Positions 46,387 to 54,035 of a DNA stretch of 64,000 nucleotides are shown piece by piece. A program made the position numbers and the translations under genes. Below the pieces are notes generated by a model. It saw only the letters and a program-made list of their open reading frames with translations. It searched no databases and was not told the origin of the DNA. The stretch is from Streptomyces sp. Ru62 (GTDB lineage: Bacteria; Actinomycetota; Actinomycetes; Streptomycetales; Streptomycetaceae), in NCBI RefSeq assembly GCF_002920615.1, contig NZ_PQSU01000013.1, positions 186,001 through 250,000 of the forward strand, given 5' to 3'. Numbering within the stretch: the first letter of the stretch is position 1; every line of letters starts with the position of its first letter.

Positions 46387-46668
46387 ATGGGCTGGTTGTG
46401 GGCGATCATCGTGGGATTCGTACTGGGTCTCATCGCCAAGGCGATCATCCCCGGCAAGCAGCACAGCCCTTTGTGGCTGACCACCATCTGCGGCATGCTC
46501 GGCGCCATCGTGGGCAACGCGGTCGCCCGCGCGGTCGGCGTGGAGGCGACCCGGGGCATCGACTGGAGCCGGCACATCTTCCAGCTCGTGGCCGCCATCA
46601 TCATCGTCGCGGCCGTGGACGCCCTCTACATGGCGACGCTGGGCAAGCGGAAGCAGCAGCGGGCCTGA
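46387..46668 (+). CDS. GlsB/YeaQ/YmgE family small membrane protein
   Basis: 93 aa, three hydrophobic segments. The start GWLWAIIVGFVLGLIAKAII, then PGKQHSPLWLTTICGMLGAI and VGNAVARAVG, is diagnostic of the transglycosylase-associated (YeaQ/YmgE) family, linked to envelope stress. ATG with an excellent GAGGAGG five nt upstream. Confidence 0.88.
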   Translation: MGWLWAIIVGFVLGLIAKAIIPGKQHSPLWLTTICGMLGAIVGNAVARAVGVEATRGIDWSRHIFQLVAAIIIVAAVDALYMATLGKRKQQRA

Positions 46669-46683
46669 GCCCGAGAACGGCAG

Positions 46684-46757
46684 CGCGCCCGAAGGGGCGC
46701 GGGGAACTGCGCGACCGGCCACGACCCGGCCGCAGTCGCCGGCATCCCCACGCCCCT
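46684..46757. repeat. Streptomyces-type intergenic GC-rich repeat between convergent genes
   Basis: CGCGCCC-GAAG-GGGCGCG opens the element (46684-46701), followed by GGGGAACTGCGCGACCGGCC and a second ACCGGCC/CCGGCC pairing. I recognise the GGGGCGCGGGGAACTGCGCGAC motif as a dispersed Streptomyces intergenic sequence. It probably serves as a bidirectional terminator here. Confidence 0.55.
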
Positions 46758-46764
46758 ACGATCC

Positions 46765-48033
46765 TCAGGCGCCCGTGACCTCCACGGCGGCCAGGTTCTT
46801 CTTACCGCGCCGCAGCACCAGCCACCGCCCGTGAATCAGATCCTCCGCCGACGGCACCGCGTCCTCGGCCGTGACCTTCACGTTGTTCACGTAGGCCCCG
46901 CCCTCCTTCACGGTCCGCCGCGCGGCGGACTTGCTGGCGACCAGGCCGACCTCGGCGAACAGGTCGGTCACCGGGGCCAGCTCGGTGACCTGGACGTGCG
47001 GCACCTCGGACAGTGCCGCCGCCAGCGTCCGCTCGTCCAGCTCCGCGAGCTCGCCCTGCCCGAACAGGGCGCGGGAGGCCGCGATCACCGCGGCCGTCTG
47101 CCCGGCGCCGTGCACCAGCGTCGTCAGCTCCTCGGCGAGCGCCCGCTGCGCCGCCCGGGCCTGCGGACGCTCCTGCGTCTGCCGCTCCAGCTCCTCGATC
47201 TCCTCACGGGACCGGAAGCTGAAGATGCGCAGGAACTTGGAGACGTCCCGGTCGTCCGCGTTGACCCAGAACTGGTAGAACGCGTACGGCGTGGTCATCT
47301 CGGGGTCGAGCCACACCGTGCCGGACTCGGTCTTGCCGAACTTGGTGCCGTCCGCCTTGGTGATCAGCGGGGTGCCCAGCGCGTGCACCACGGCCTCCGG
47401 CTCGACCCGGTGGATCAGGTCCGTGCCCGAGGTGAGGTTGCCCCACTGGTCGCTGCCGCCGGTCTGCAGCGTGCAGCCGTGTCGCCGGTACAGCTCCAGG
47501 AAGTCCATGCCCTGGAGGATCTGGTAGCTGAACTCGGTGTAGCTGATGCCCGCGTCGGAGTTGAGCCGGCGGGAGACGGCCTCCTTGGCGATCATCTTGT
47601 TGACCCGGAAGTACTTGCCGATGTCCCGCAGGAACTCGATGGCCGACAGACCCTGGGTCCAGTCCAGGTTGTTGACCATCACCGCGGCGTTCGGCCCGTC
47701 GAAGTGGAGCAGCGGCTCGATCTGTGCGCGCAGCCGCTCCACCCAGCCGGCCACGACCTCCGGCGCGTTCAGCGTGCGCTCGGCCGTGGGCTTCGGGTCG
47801 CCGATGAGACCCGTGGCACCGCCGACCAGCGCCAGCGGACGGTTGCCCGCCTCCTGGATGCGGCGCATCGTCAGGATCTGCACGAGGTTGCCGAGGTGCA
47901 GGCTGGGCGCGGTCGGGTCGAAGCCGCAATAGAACGTGACGGGGCCGTCCGCGAACGCCTTGCGCAGTGCGTCCTCGTCCGTGGAGAGGGCGATGAGCCC
48001 CCGCCACTTCAGCTCGTCGACGATGTCCGTCAC
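46765..48033 (-). CDS. tyrS: Tyrosyl-tRNA synthetase
   Basis: 422 aa. Class I synthetase with the HIGH-equivalent HLGN near residue 46, tyrosine pocket YCGFDPTAPS and GSDQWGNLTSG, and KMSKS-equivalent KFGKT. The C-terminal S4 RNA-binding domain ends VLRRGKKNLAAVEVTGA. No T-box leader is apparent upstream. Confidence 0.97.
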   Translation of the reverse strand: MTDIVDELKWRGLIALSTDEDALRKAFADGPVTFYCGFDPTAPSLHLGNLVQILTMRRIQEAGNRPLALVGGATGLIGDPKPTAERTLNAPEVVAGWVERLRAQIEPLLHFDGPNAAVMVNNLDWTQGLSAIEFLRDIGKYFRVNKMIAKEAVSRRLNSDAGISYTEFSYQILQGMDFLELYRRHGCTLQTGGSDQWGNLTSGTDLIHRVEPEAVVHALGTPLITKADGTKFGKTESGTVWLDPEMTTPYAFYQFWVNADDRDVSKFLRIFSFRSREEIEELERQTQERPQARAAQRALAEELTTLVHGAGQTAAVIAASRALFGQGELAELDERTLAAALSEVPHVQVTELAPVTDLFAEVGLVASKSAARRTVKEGGAYVNNVKVTAEDAVPSAEDLIHGRWLVLRRGKKNLAAVEVTGA

Positions 48034-48099
48034 GGTTCTCGTGTCTCCTTGATGATCTTCGGGCGGCCGGGTGACACCCGACCACGAACGCCTACGAGG

Positions 48100-49494
48100 T
48101 TATACGCCCTGACTGACAGAGCTCATGTTGAAATCGGGGATGCGCAGCGCGGGCATCGCGGCCCGCGTGAACCAGTCGCTCCACTCGCGCGGCAGCGTCT
48201 TCTCCGTCCGCCCGGCCTCGGTGGCCCGGCCGAGCAGGTTCACCGGCGACTCGTTGAACCGGAAGTTGTTCACCTGCCCGGTCACCTCGCCGTTCTCCAC
48301 GAGGTAGACGCCGTCCCGGGTCAGGCCCGTCAGCAGCAGCGTCGCCGGGTCGACCTCGCGGATGTACCACAGGCAGGTCAGCAGCAGCCCGCGCTCGGTG
48401 TCCGCGACCATCTCCTCCAGCGAACGGTCGTCACCGCCGTCCAGGATCAGGTTGCCGAGCACCGGGGCGACCGGCAGCCCGGTCAGGCCCGCGCTGTGCC
48501 GGGTGGTGGTCAGGTGCTTCAGCACGCCCCCGGAGATCCAGTCGGTGGCGTGGGTCGGCAGCCCGTTGTCGAACACCGACTGGTCGCCGCCGGAGGAGTG
48601 CGCGACCACGAAGGGCGGGCACTCCAGACCGGGCTCGTTCGGGTCGCTGCGCAGGGTCAGCGGCAGCTCGCTCAGCTTCTCGCCGACCCGCGTGCCCCCA
48701 CCGGGCTTGGAGAACACCGTCCGGCCCTCGGCCGCGTCCCGGCCCGACGCCGACCACAGCTGGTAGATCAGCAGGTCCGCCACGGCGGTCGGCGGCAGCA
48801 GCGTCTCGTAGCGGCCCGCGGGCAGCTCCACGCGCCGCTCCGCCCAGCCGAGCCGCACGGCCAGCTCGGCGTCCATCGCGCCCGGGTCGACGTCCTTGAA
48901 GTCCCGCGTGGACCGGCCGGCCCACGCCGAGCGCGCGCGGTCCGGGGACTTGGCGTTCAGCTCCAGCGTGCCGGTGGGCTGGTCGTGCCGCAGGCGCAGC
49001 CCGGTGGACGTCCCGAGGTACGTCGAGACCAGCTCGTGGTTGGCGAAGCCGTACAGTTCCCTGCCGCCGGCACGCGCGCGTGCGAAGGCCTCGCCGAGCG
49101 CCGGCGCGAAGTCGGCGAACACGGCGGAGGAGGTCTCGGCGGGCGCGTCCGTGAAGTCCGGGGACTCCGGCACCCCGCCGACCAGCGGCTGCGCGTCCTC
49201 GGCGGGCCCGGCACCGCGCGCGGCGGCCTCCGCGGCCCGCACCAGCGGCTCCAGCTCCTCGGCGGTGACCGCGGACCGGGACACCACACCGGAGGCGGTG
49301 CCCTGCGCGCCGTCCACGGTCGCGATCACGGTGAGGGTACGGCCCCGCGTCACCCCGTTGGTGGTGAGCGCGTTGCCCGCCCAGCGCAGGTTGGCGGTGG
49401 AGTGCTCGTCGGCGATGACGACACAGCCGTCGGCCCGGGACAGCCCCAGCGCCTGCTCGACGACCTCGTGCGGCTTGTGGGTACGGGCGCTCAT
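48100..49494 (-). CDS. tldE: TldE/PmbA-type subunit of the TldD/E metalloprotease
   Basis: 464 aa. PmbA/TldE fold, lacking the HExxxH metal motif, as expected for the non-catalytic partner. Family segments include SGGDQSVFDNGLPTHATDWI, GNLILDGGDDRSLEEMVADT and GEVTGQVNNFRFNESP. The start overlaps the tldD stop (ATGA). TldD/E heterodimers degrade or trim small peptides; the client here is unknown. Confidence 0.9.
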   Translation of the reverse strand: MSARTHKPHEVVEQALGLSRADGCVVIADEHSTANLRWAGNALTTNGVTRGRTLTVIATVDGAQGTASGVVSRSAVTAEELEPLVRAAEAAARGAGPAEDAQPLVGGVPESPDFTDAPAETSSAVFADFAPALGEAFARARAGGRELYGFANHELVSTYLGTSTGLRLRHDQPTGTLELNAKSPDRARSAWAGRSTRDFKDVDPGAMDAELAVRLGWAERRVELPAGRYETLLPPTAVADLLIYQLWSASGRDAAEGRTVFSKPGGGTRVGEKLSELPLTLRSDPNEPGLECPPFVVAHSSGGDQSVFDNGLPTHATDWISGGVLKHLTTTRHSAGLTGLPVAPVLGNLILDGGDDRSLEEMVADTERGLLLTCLWYIREVDPATLLLTGLTRDGVYLVENGEVTGQVNNFRFNESPVNLLGRATEAGRTEKTLPREWSDWFTRAAMPALRIPDFNMSSVSQGV

Positions 49495-51014
49495 CGACCG
49501 GCCTCCTGCGTGGTGTTCAGAATGTTGACGCCCTTGAAGAGGGCGGACGGGCACCCGTGGGACACGGCCGCCACCTGGCCCGGCTGGGCCTTGCCGCAGT
49601 TGAAGGCACCACCGAGGACGTACGTCTGCGGCCCGCCCACGGCGGCCATCGAGCCCCAGAACTCCGTGGTCGTGGCCTGGTAGGCGACGTCCTTCAGCTG
49701 CCCGGTGATCCGCCCGTTCTCGATCTTGAAGAAGCGCTGGCCGGTGAACTGGAAGTTGTAGCGCTGCATGTCGATCGACCAGGACCGGTCGCCGACGACG
49801 TAGATGCCCCGGTCGACACCGCCGATCAGGTCCTCGGTGGACAGCCCGGCCGGGTCCGGCCGGAGGGACACGTTGGCCATGCGCTGCACCGGCACATGCG
49901 CCGGCGAGTCGGCGAACGCGCACCCGTTGGACCGCTCGAACCCGGTCAGCCGCGCGATCCGCCGGTCGAGCTGGTAGCCCACCAGCGTGCCGTCCTTCAC
50001 CAGGTCCCAGGACTGCGCCGCCACGCCCTCGTCGTCGTAGCCGATGGTCGCGAGGCCGTGCTCGGCGGTGCGGTCGCCGGTGACGTTCATCAGCTCGGAG
50101 CCGTACTTCAGCTTGCCCAGCTGGTCGAAGGTGGCGAAGGAGGTGCCGGCGTAGGCGGCCTCGTAGCCGAGGGCGCGGTCCAGCTCGGTGGCGTGGCCGA
50201 TGGACTCGTGGATGGTCAGCCACAGGTTGGAGGGGTCGACCACGAGGTCGTACAGGCCCGGCTCCACGCTCGGCGCCCGCATCTTCTCGGCGAGCAGCTC
50301 CGGGATCCGCTCCAGTTCACCGTCCCAGTCCCAGCCGGTGCCGGTCAGGTACTCCCAGCCGCGCCCCACCGGCGGCGCGATGGTGCGCATGGAGTCGAAC
50401 TCCCCGCTCGACTCGTCCACCGACACGGCCGTGAGCTGCGGATTCAGCCGCACCCGCTGCTGTGTGGTCACGGTCCCGGCGGTGTCGGCATAGAACTTGT
50501 TCTCGTGCACGGTGAGCAGCGAGGCGTCCACATGGTCGACGCCCGGCGCGGCCAGCAGCCGCGCGCTCCACTCCGCGAGCAGCGCGGACTTCTCCTCGTC
50601 CGGCACCGAGAACGGGTCGATCTCGTACGACGAGATCCACGTCTTGTCGGCGTGCACCGGCTCGCCAGCCAGCTCCACCCGCTCCTCGGACCCGGCCGCC
50701 TTGATCACCTGCGCGGACAGCTTGGCCATGGCCACCGCCTGCGAGGCGACCCTGGCGGCGGCGTCCATGGTCAGATCCACCCCGGAGGCGAAGCCCCACG
50801 TACCGCCGTGCACCACCCGGACCGCGTACCCGAGGTCGGTGGTGTCCGACGAACCGGCGGGCTTGGCGTCCCGCAGTCGCCAGGACGCGCTGCGCACCCG
50901 CTCGAACCGGAAGTCCGCGTGCTCGGCGCCCAGCGCACGCGCGCGTGCGAGCGCGGCGTCGGCGAGGGCCCGTAGGGGAAGCGCCGTGAAGGCTTCGTCG
51001 ATGGAATGAGGCAC
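49491..51014 (-). CDS. tldD: TldD-type catalytic subunit, zinc metalloprotease
   Basis: 507 aa. The zinc motif HESIGHATELDRALGYEAAY contains HExxxH, with the Cys ligand probably in GGAFNCGKAQPG. Other family segments are ENGRITGQLKDVAYQ and DRSWSIDMQRYNFQFTGQRF. It forms a two-gene operon with tldE. ATG start at 51014, GGAG upstream. Confidence 0.93.
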   Translation of the reverse strand: MPHSIDEAFTALPLRALADAALARARALGAEHADFRFERVRSASWRLRDAKPAGSSDTTDLGYAVRVVHGGTWGFASGVDLTMDAAARVASQAVAMAKLSAQVIKAAGSEERVELAGEPVHADKTWISSYEIDPFSVPDEEKSALLAEWSARLLAAPGVDHVDASLLTVHENKFYADTAGTVTTQQRVRLNPQLTAVSVDESSGEFDSMRTIAPPVGRGWEYLTGTGWDWDGELERIPELLAEKMRAPSVEPGLYDLVVDPSNLWLTIHESIGHATELDRALGYEAAYAGTSFATFDQLGKLKYGSELMNVTGDRTAEHGLATIGYDDEGVAAQSWDLVKDGTLVGYQLDRRIARLTGFERSNGCAFADSPAHVPVQRMANVSLRPDPAGLSTEDLIGGVDRGIYVVGDRSWSIDMQRYNFQFTGQRFFKIENGRITGQLKDVAYQATTTEFWGSMAAVGGPQTYVLGGAFNCGKAQPGQVAAVSHGCPSALFKGVNILNTTQEAGR

Positions 51015-51153
51015 GGAGGTCTCCCTGCTGTCGTGGCCTGTCGGCTCCGATCATGTCGCGGGACCGGCCCGGCGGACCACACCTTTCGGTCCCGGAACGA
51101 CGCGTTCTGTAGGGATCCGACAGCGACACCCCCGCGCCACTGTCGGTGCCCGC

Positions 51154-51182
51154 TTGCCCGTGCGCGTGCCGGTACCGATAGG
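51154..51182 (+). promoter_or_regulatory. Candidate fabG promoter producing a leaderless transcript
   Basis: TTGCCC (51154-51159), 17-nt spacer, GATAGG (51177-51182). The predicted start falls at about 51189, exactly the ATG of a 22-codon upstream ORF. Confidence 0.5.
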
Positions 51183-51188
51183 TTTTCG

Positions 51189-51257
51189 ATGAAGCCGCCT
51201 GTCATCCAGGTGTTCGGGCGGATGTGTGCAACCGCTATCGAAAGGGTGATCCGTTGA
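51189..51257 (+). CDS. 22-residue upstream ORF coupled to fabG
   Basis: Starts MKPPVIQVFG and ends ATAIERVIR; its TGA overlaps the fabG TTG start (TTGA). It is out of frame with fabG, has no strong ribosome site, and lies at the predicted transcription start, so it would be translated from a leaderless mRNA and could couple translation to fabG. Not proven to be translated. Confidence 0.4.
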   Translation: MKPPVIQVFGRMCATAIERVIR

Positions 51258-51973
51258 GCCGCTCGGTTCTCGTCACCGGAGGCAACCGGGGCATCGGCCT
51301 CGCCATCGCCCGCGCATTCGCCGACGCCGGCGACAAGGTCGCGATCACGTACCGCTCGGGTGAGCCGCCGGCCGCCCTGACGGAATTGGGCTGCCTGGCA
51401 GTCAAGTGCGACATCACCGACCCCGAGCAGGTGGAGCAGGCCTACAAGGAGATCGAGGACCAGCACGGTCCGGTCGAGGTCCTGATCGCCAACGCCGGCG
51501 TCACCAAGGACCAGCTCCTGATGCGCATGTCCGAGGAGGACTTCACCTCGGTCATCGACACCAACCTCACGGGCACCTTCCGTGTCGTCAAGCGCGCCAA
51601 CCGCGGGATGCTGCGTGCCAAGAAGGGCCGCGTCGTCCTGATCTCGTCCGTGGTCGGCCTGCTCGGCTCGGCGGGCCAGGCGAACTACGCCGCGTCCAAG
51701 GCCGCCCTGGTCGGCTTCGCGCGTTCCCTCGCCCGGGAGCTGGGCTCGCGCAACATCACCTTCAACGTCGTCGCGCCCGGCTTCGTCGACACCGACATGA
51801 CCAAGGTGCTCACCGACGAGCAGCGCCAGAACATCGTCTCTCAGGTGCCGCTCGGCCGTTACGCGCAGCCCGAGGAGATCGCCGCGACGGTGCGGTTCCT
51901 CGCCTCGGACGACGCCTCGTACATCACTGGAGCCGTCATCCCGGTTGACGGCGGACTGGGAATGGGTCACTGA
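51254..51973 (+). CDS. fabG: 3-oxoacyl-[ACP] reductase FabG
   Basis: 239 aa from TTG at 51254, with AAGGG eight nt upstream. SDR fold: TGGNRGIGLAIARAF, NAGVTKDQLLMRM, catalytic SSVVG and YAASKAAL, C-terminal PVDGGLGMGH. Reduces 3-oxoacyl-ACP in type II fatty acid synthesis. Only five nt separate it from fabI; the order matches mycobacterial mabA-inhA. Confidence 0.95.
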   Translation: MSRSVLVTGGNRGIGLAIARAFADAGDKVAITYRSGEPPAALTELGCLAVKCDITDPEQVEQAYKEIEDQHGPVEVLIANAGVTKDQLLMRMSEEDFTSVIDTNLTGTFRVVKRANRGMLRAKKGRVVLISSVVGLLGSAGQANYAASKAALVGFARSLARELGSRNITFNVVAPGFVDTDMTKVLTDEQRQNIVSQVPLGRYAQPEEIAATVRFLASDDASYITGAVIPVDGGLGMGH

Positions 51974-51978
51974 TCACC

Positions 51979-52746
51979 ATGAGCGGAATCCTCGACGGCA
52001 AGCGCATCCTGATCACGGGTGTGCTGACGGAGTCCTCCATCGCCTTCCACGCTGCCAAGCTGGCCCAGGAGCAGGGCGCCGAGATCATCCTGACCGCGTT
52101 CCCGCGGCCCACCCTGACCGAGCGCATCGCCAAGAAGCTGCCGAAGCCCACCAAGGTCATCGAGCTGGACGTCACCAACGACGAGCACCTCGCCCGCCTG
52201 GCCGACGTGGTCGGCGAGGAGCTGGGCGGCCTCGACGGCGTCGTCCACTCCATCGGCTTCGCCCCGCAGGACGCGCTCGGCGGCAACTTCCTGAACACGC
52301 CGTTCGAGTCGGTCGCCACCGCCATGCACGTCTCGGCGTACTCCCTGAAGTCGCTCACGATGGCCTGCCTGCCGCTGATGCAGAACGGCGGCTCGGTCGT
52401 CGGCCTGACCTTCGACGCGCAGTTCGCCTGGCCGCAGTACGACTGGATGGGCCCGGCCAAGGCCGCCCTGGAGGCGACCAGCCGCTACATCGCCCGAGAC
52501 CTGGGCAAGCAGAACATCCGCTGCAACCTCATCTCGGCGGGCCCGCTCGGCTCCATGGCCGCCAAGTCCATCCCGGGCTTCGGCGAGCTGGCCTCCGTCT
52601 GGGACAGCCGCTCCCCGCTGGAGTGGGACCTGAAGGACCCGGAGCCGGCCGGCCGAGGCATCGTCGCCCTGCTGAGCGACTGGTTCCCGAAGACCACCGG
52701 CGAGATCATCCACGTCGACGGCGGTCTGCACGCCATCGGCGCCTGA
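51979..52746 (+). CDS. fabI: Enoyl-[ACP] reductase FabI (InhA type)
   Basis: 255 aa. ITGVLTESSIAFHAAKLAQE is the FabI/InhA cofactor site. VVHSIGFAPQDALGGNF matches the InhA substrate loop, including the Ser that corresponds to InhA Ser94. YDWMGPAKAAL gives the Tyr-x6-Lys catalytic pair. NADH-dependent final step of fatty acid elongation. Cotranscribed with fabG. Confidence 0.96.
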   Translation: MSGILDGKRILITGVLTESSIAFHAAKLAQEQGAEIILTAFPRPTLTERIAKKLPKPTKVIELDVTNDEHLARLADVVGEELGGLDGVVHSIGFAPQDALGGNFLNTPFESVATAMHVSAYSLKSLTMACLPLMQNGGSVVGLTFDAQFAWPQYDWMGPAKAALEATSRYIARDLGKQNIRCNLISAGPLGSMAAKSIPGFGELASVWDSRSPLEWDLKDPEPAGRGIVALLSDWFPKTTGEIIHVDGGLHAIGA

Positions 52747-52764
52747 TCGTCGCGGGACCGCACC

Positions 52765-52800
52765 GACGCCCCGTTCCCGCTCCGGCGGGGACGGGGCGTC
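52765..52800 (+). terminator. Terminator of the fabG-fabI operon
   Basis: GACGCCCCGTTCCCGC (52765-52780) pairs with GCGGGGACGGGGCGTC (52785-52800) around a TCCG tetraloop; 16 pairs including one G-U. It starts 19 nt after the fabI stop. Confidence 0.85.
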
Positions 52801-52923
52801 GCCCGTTCGGCGGGAGCGTCACCCGTTCGGCTCACCGGCCGGGCCGCCGCCGCGCGGACGGCGCACGCTGGATTACGCCTTCCCTCGCTCGTCCCCGCGC
52901 CGCCCGGCCGAGGAGGTCCCCTT

Positions 52924-53274
52924 GTGCGCCTGTCCCGCAGCCTGGCCCCGGTGACCGTGGCCCTGGCCCTCGTCCTGTCCCTGCCGTACGACGCGCTGCC
53001 GCACGCGCGCGTGAGCGACGGCAAGCCGCCCGCGCCGAGCCGGTTCGGCGCCTCGTGCCGCACGGCCGTCCGGGGCTCCCACGTGGTGACGTACTGCCAC
53101 AACCCCTACGTCGACACCGATCGTGTGCGGCTGCACATCGAGTGCGACCGCTGGTGGGACATCGACACCGACAGCGCCCCGGTGGACGCCGGGGCCGCGA
53201 TGACCGTACGGCTGTCCGGCCGGTGCTGGAAGGAAGTCCGCTCGGTGTGGATCAGCCACCAGAAGGTGCGGTGA
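52924..53274 (+). CDS. Small secreted Cys-containing hypothetical protein
   Basis: 116 aa from GTG at 52924, GAGG upstream. Signal peptide about residues 1-28 (LAPVTVALALVLSLPYDALPHA). The mature part has four Cys (ASCRTAV, TYCHN, IECDRWW, GRCWKE) likely forming two disulfides, and an all-beta look. The last 23 nt overlap the end of the convergent GntR gene. Function unknown. Confidence 0.72.
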   Translation: MRLSRSLAPVTVALALVLSLPYDALPHARVSDGKPPAPSRFGASCRTAVRGSHVVTYCHNPYVDTDRVRLHIECDRWWDIDTDSAPVDAGAAMTVRLSGRCWKEVRSVWISHQKVR

Positions 53275-53944
53275 ACCGCCCCGGGTTGCACAGGAACGGA
53301 TAGCTCGCGGCCTCCGTCGCCGCCGCCTCGGCGTCCCCCGCGCGGATCGCGTCCACCAGGCGCGTGTGGTCCATGTACGTCTCCGGGGTCAGCCCCGCCC
53401 CGACGTCCGCGCGCAGCCAGTCCCGCAGCACCTCGCCGAGGTCGGCGTACATCGCGGTCATCACGTCGTTGTGGGACGCGGCCACCACGGCCAGGTGGAA
53501 GGTCGCGTCGGCCGTCACGAAGGCCTCCGTGTCGCCGCTCTCCCAGACCTCCTCGCGCCGGGCCAGCAGCGCGTCCAGCTGCTTGAGGTCCTTCTCGGTG
53601 CGCCGCTCGGCGGCCAGCTTCGCCGCCGCCGACTCCAGCGTGGACCGCAGCTCGGCGATGTGCCGCGGGTCGGCGCCGGCGAAACGGCGGTGCATCACCC
53701 CGGCCAGCTCGCTCGTGGCCACCACATACGTGCCCGAGCCCTGGCGGATGTCCAGCAGGCCGTTGTGGGCGAGCGCGCGGACGGCCTCCCGGACCGTGTT
53801 GCGGGCGACACCGAGCTGCTCGACCAGTTCGGGCTCCGTCGGGATGCGCGACCCGACCGGCCACTCGCCTGAGGTGATCTGGTTGCGCAGTTCGGCGATG
53901 ACCTGCTCGGACAGCGCCGAACGGCGGGGGTGGCTCAAAGGCAT
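53252..53944 (-). CDS. GntR/FadR-subfamily transcriptional regulator
   Basis: 230 aa. N-terminal winged helix (EQVIAELRNQITSGEWPVGS, PELVEQLGVARNTVREAVRA, GLLDIRQGSGTYV). All-helical FCD effector domain with the metal/ligand residues D, H, H spread over TADATFHLAVVAASHNDVM and MDHTRLVDAIRAGD. It is divergent from an MFS gene across 91 nt and probably represses that gene and itself. Effector unknown. Confidence 0.9.
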   Translation of the reverse strand: MPLSHPRRSALSEQVIAELRNQITSGEWPVGSRIPTEPELVEQLGVARNTVREAVRALAHNGLLDIRQGSGTYVVATSELAGVMHRRFAGADPRHIAELRSTLESAAAKLAAERRTEKDLKQLDALLARREEVWESGDTEAFVTADATFHLAVVAASHNDVMTAMYADLGEVLRDWLRADVGAGLTPETYMDHTRLVDAIRAGDAEAAATEAASYPFLCNPGRFTAPSGG

Positions 53945-53994
53945 GGCACACCTTCGCACGAGGAGCCGGGGCACGCGGGCCACGGGTACCGCGG

Positions 53995-54028
53995 GGTTGG
54001 ACAACCAATCATCCCATGATTCTATGAT
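53995..54028. promoter_or_regulatory. Candidate GntR operator region between the regulator and the MFS gene
   Basis: GGTTG-GA-CAACC (53995-54006) is an inverted repeat. It is followed by ATCAT-CCC-ATGAT-TCT-ATGAT (about 54008-54028). The elements overlap the translation start region of the MFS gene. Confidence 0.45.
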
Positions 54029-54035
54029 GTGTCTC

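Noticed and set aside
46669..48099. T-box leader for tyrS
   Set aside because: The upstream sequence (48034-48099 on the minus strand) is too short and lacks the T-box core; Streptomyces T-boxes are mainly known for ileS.
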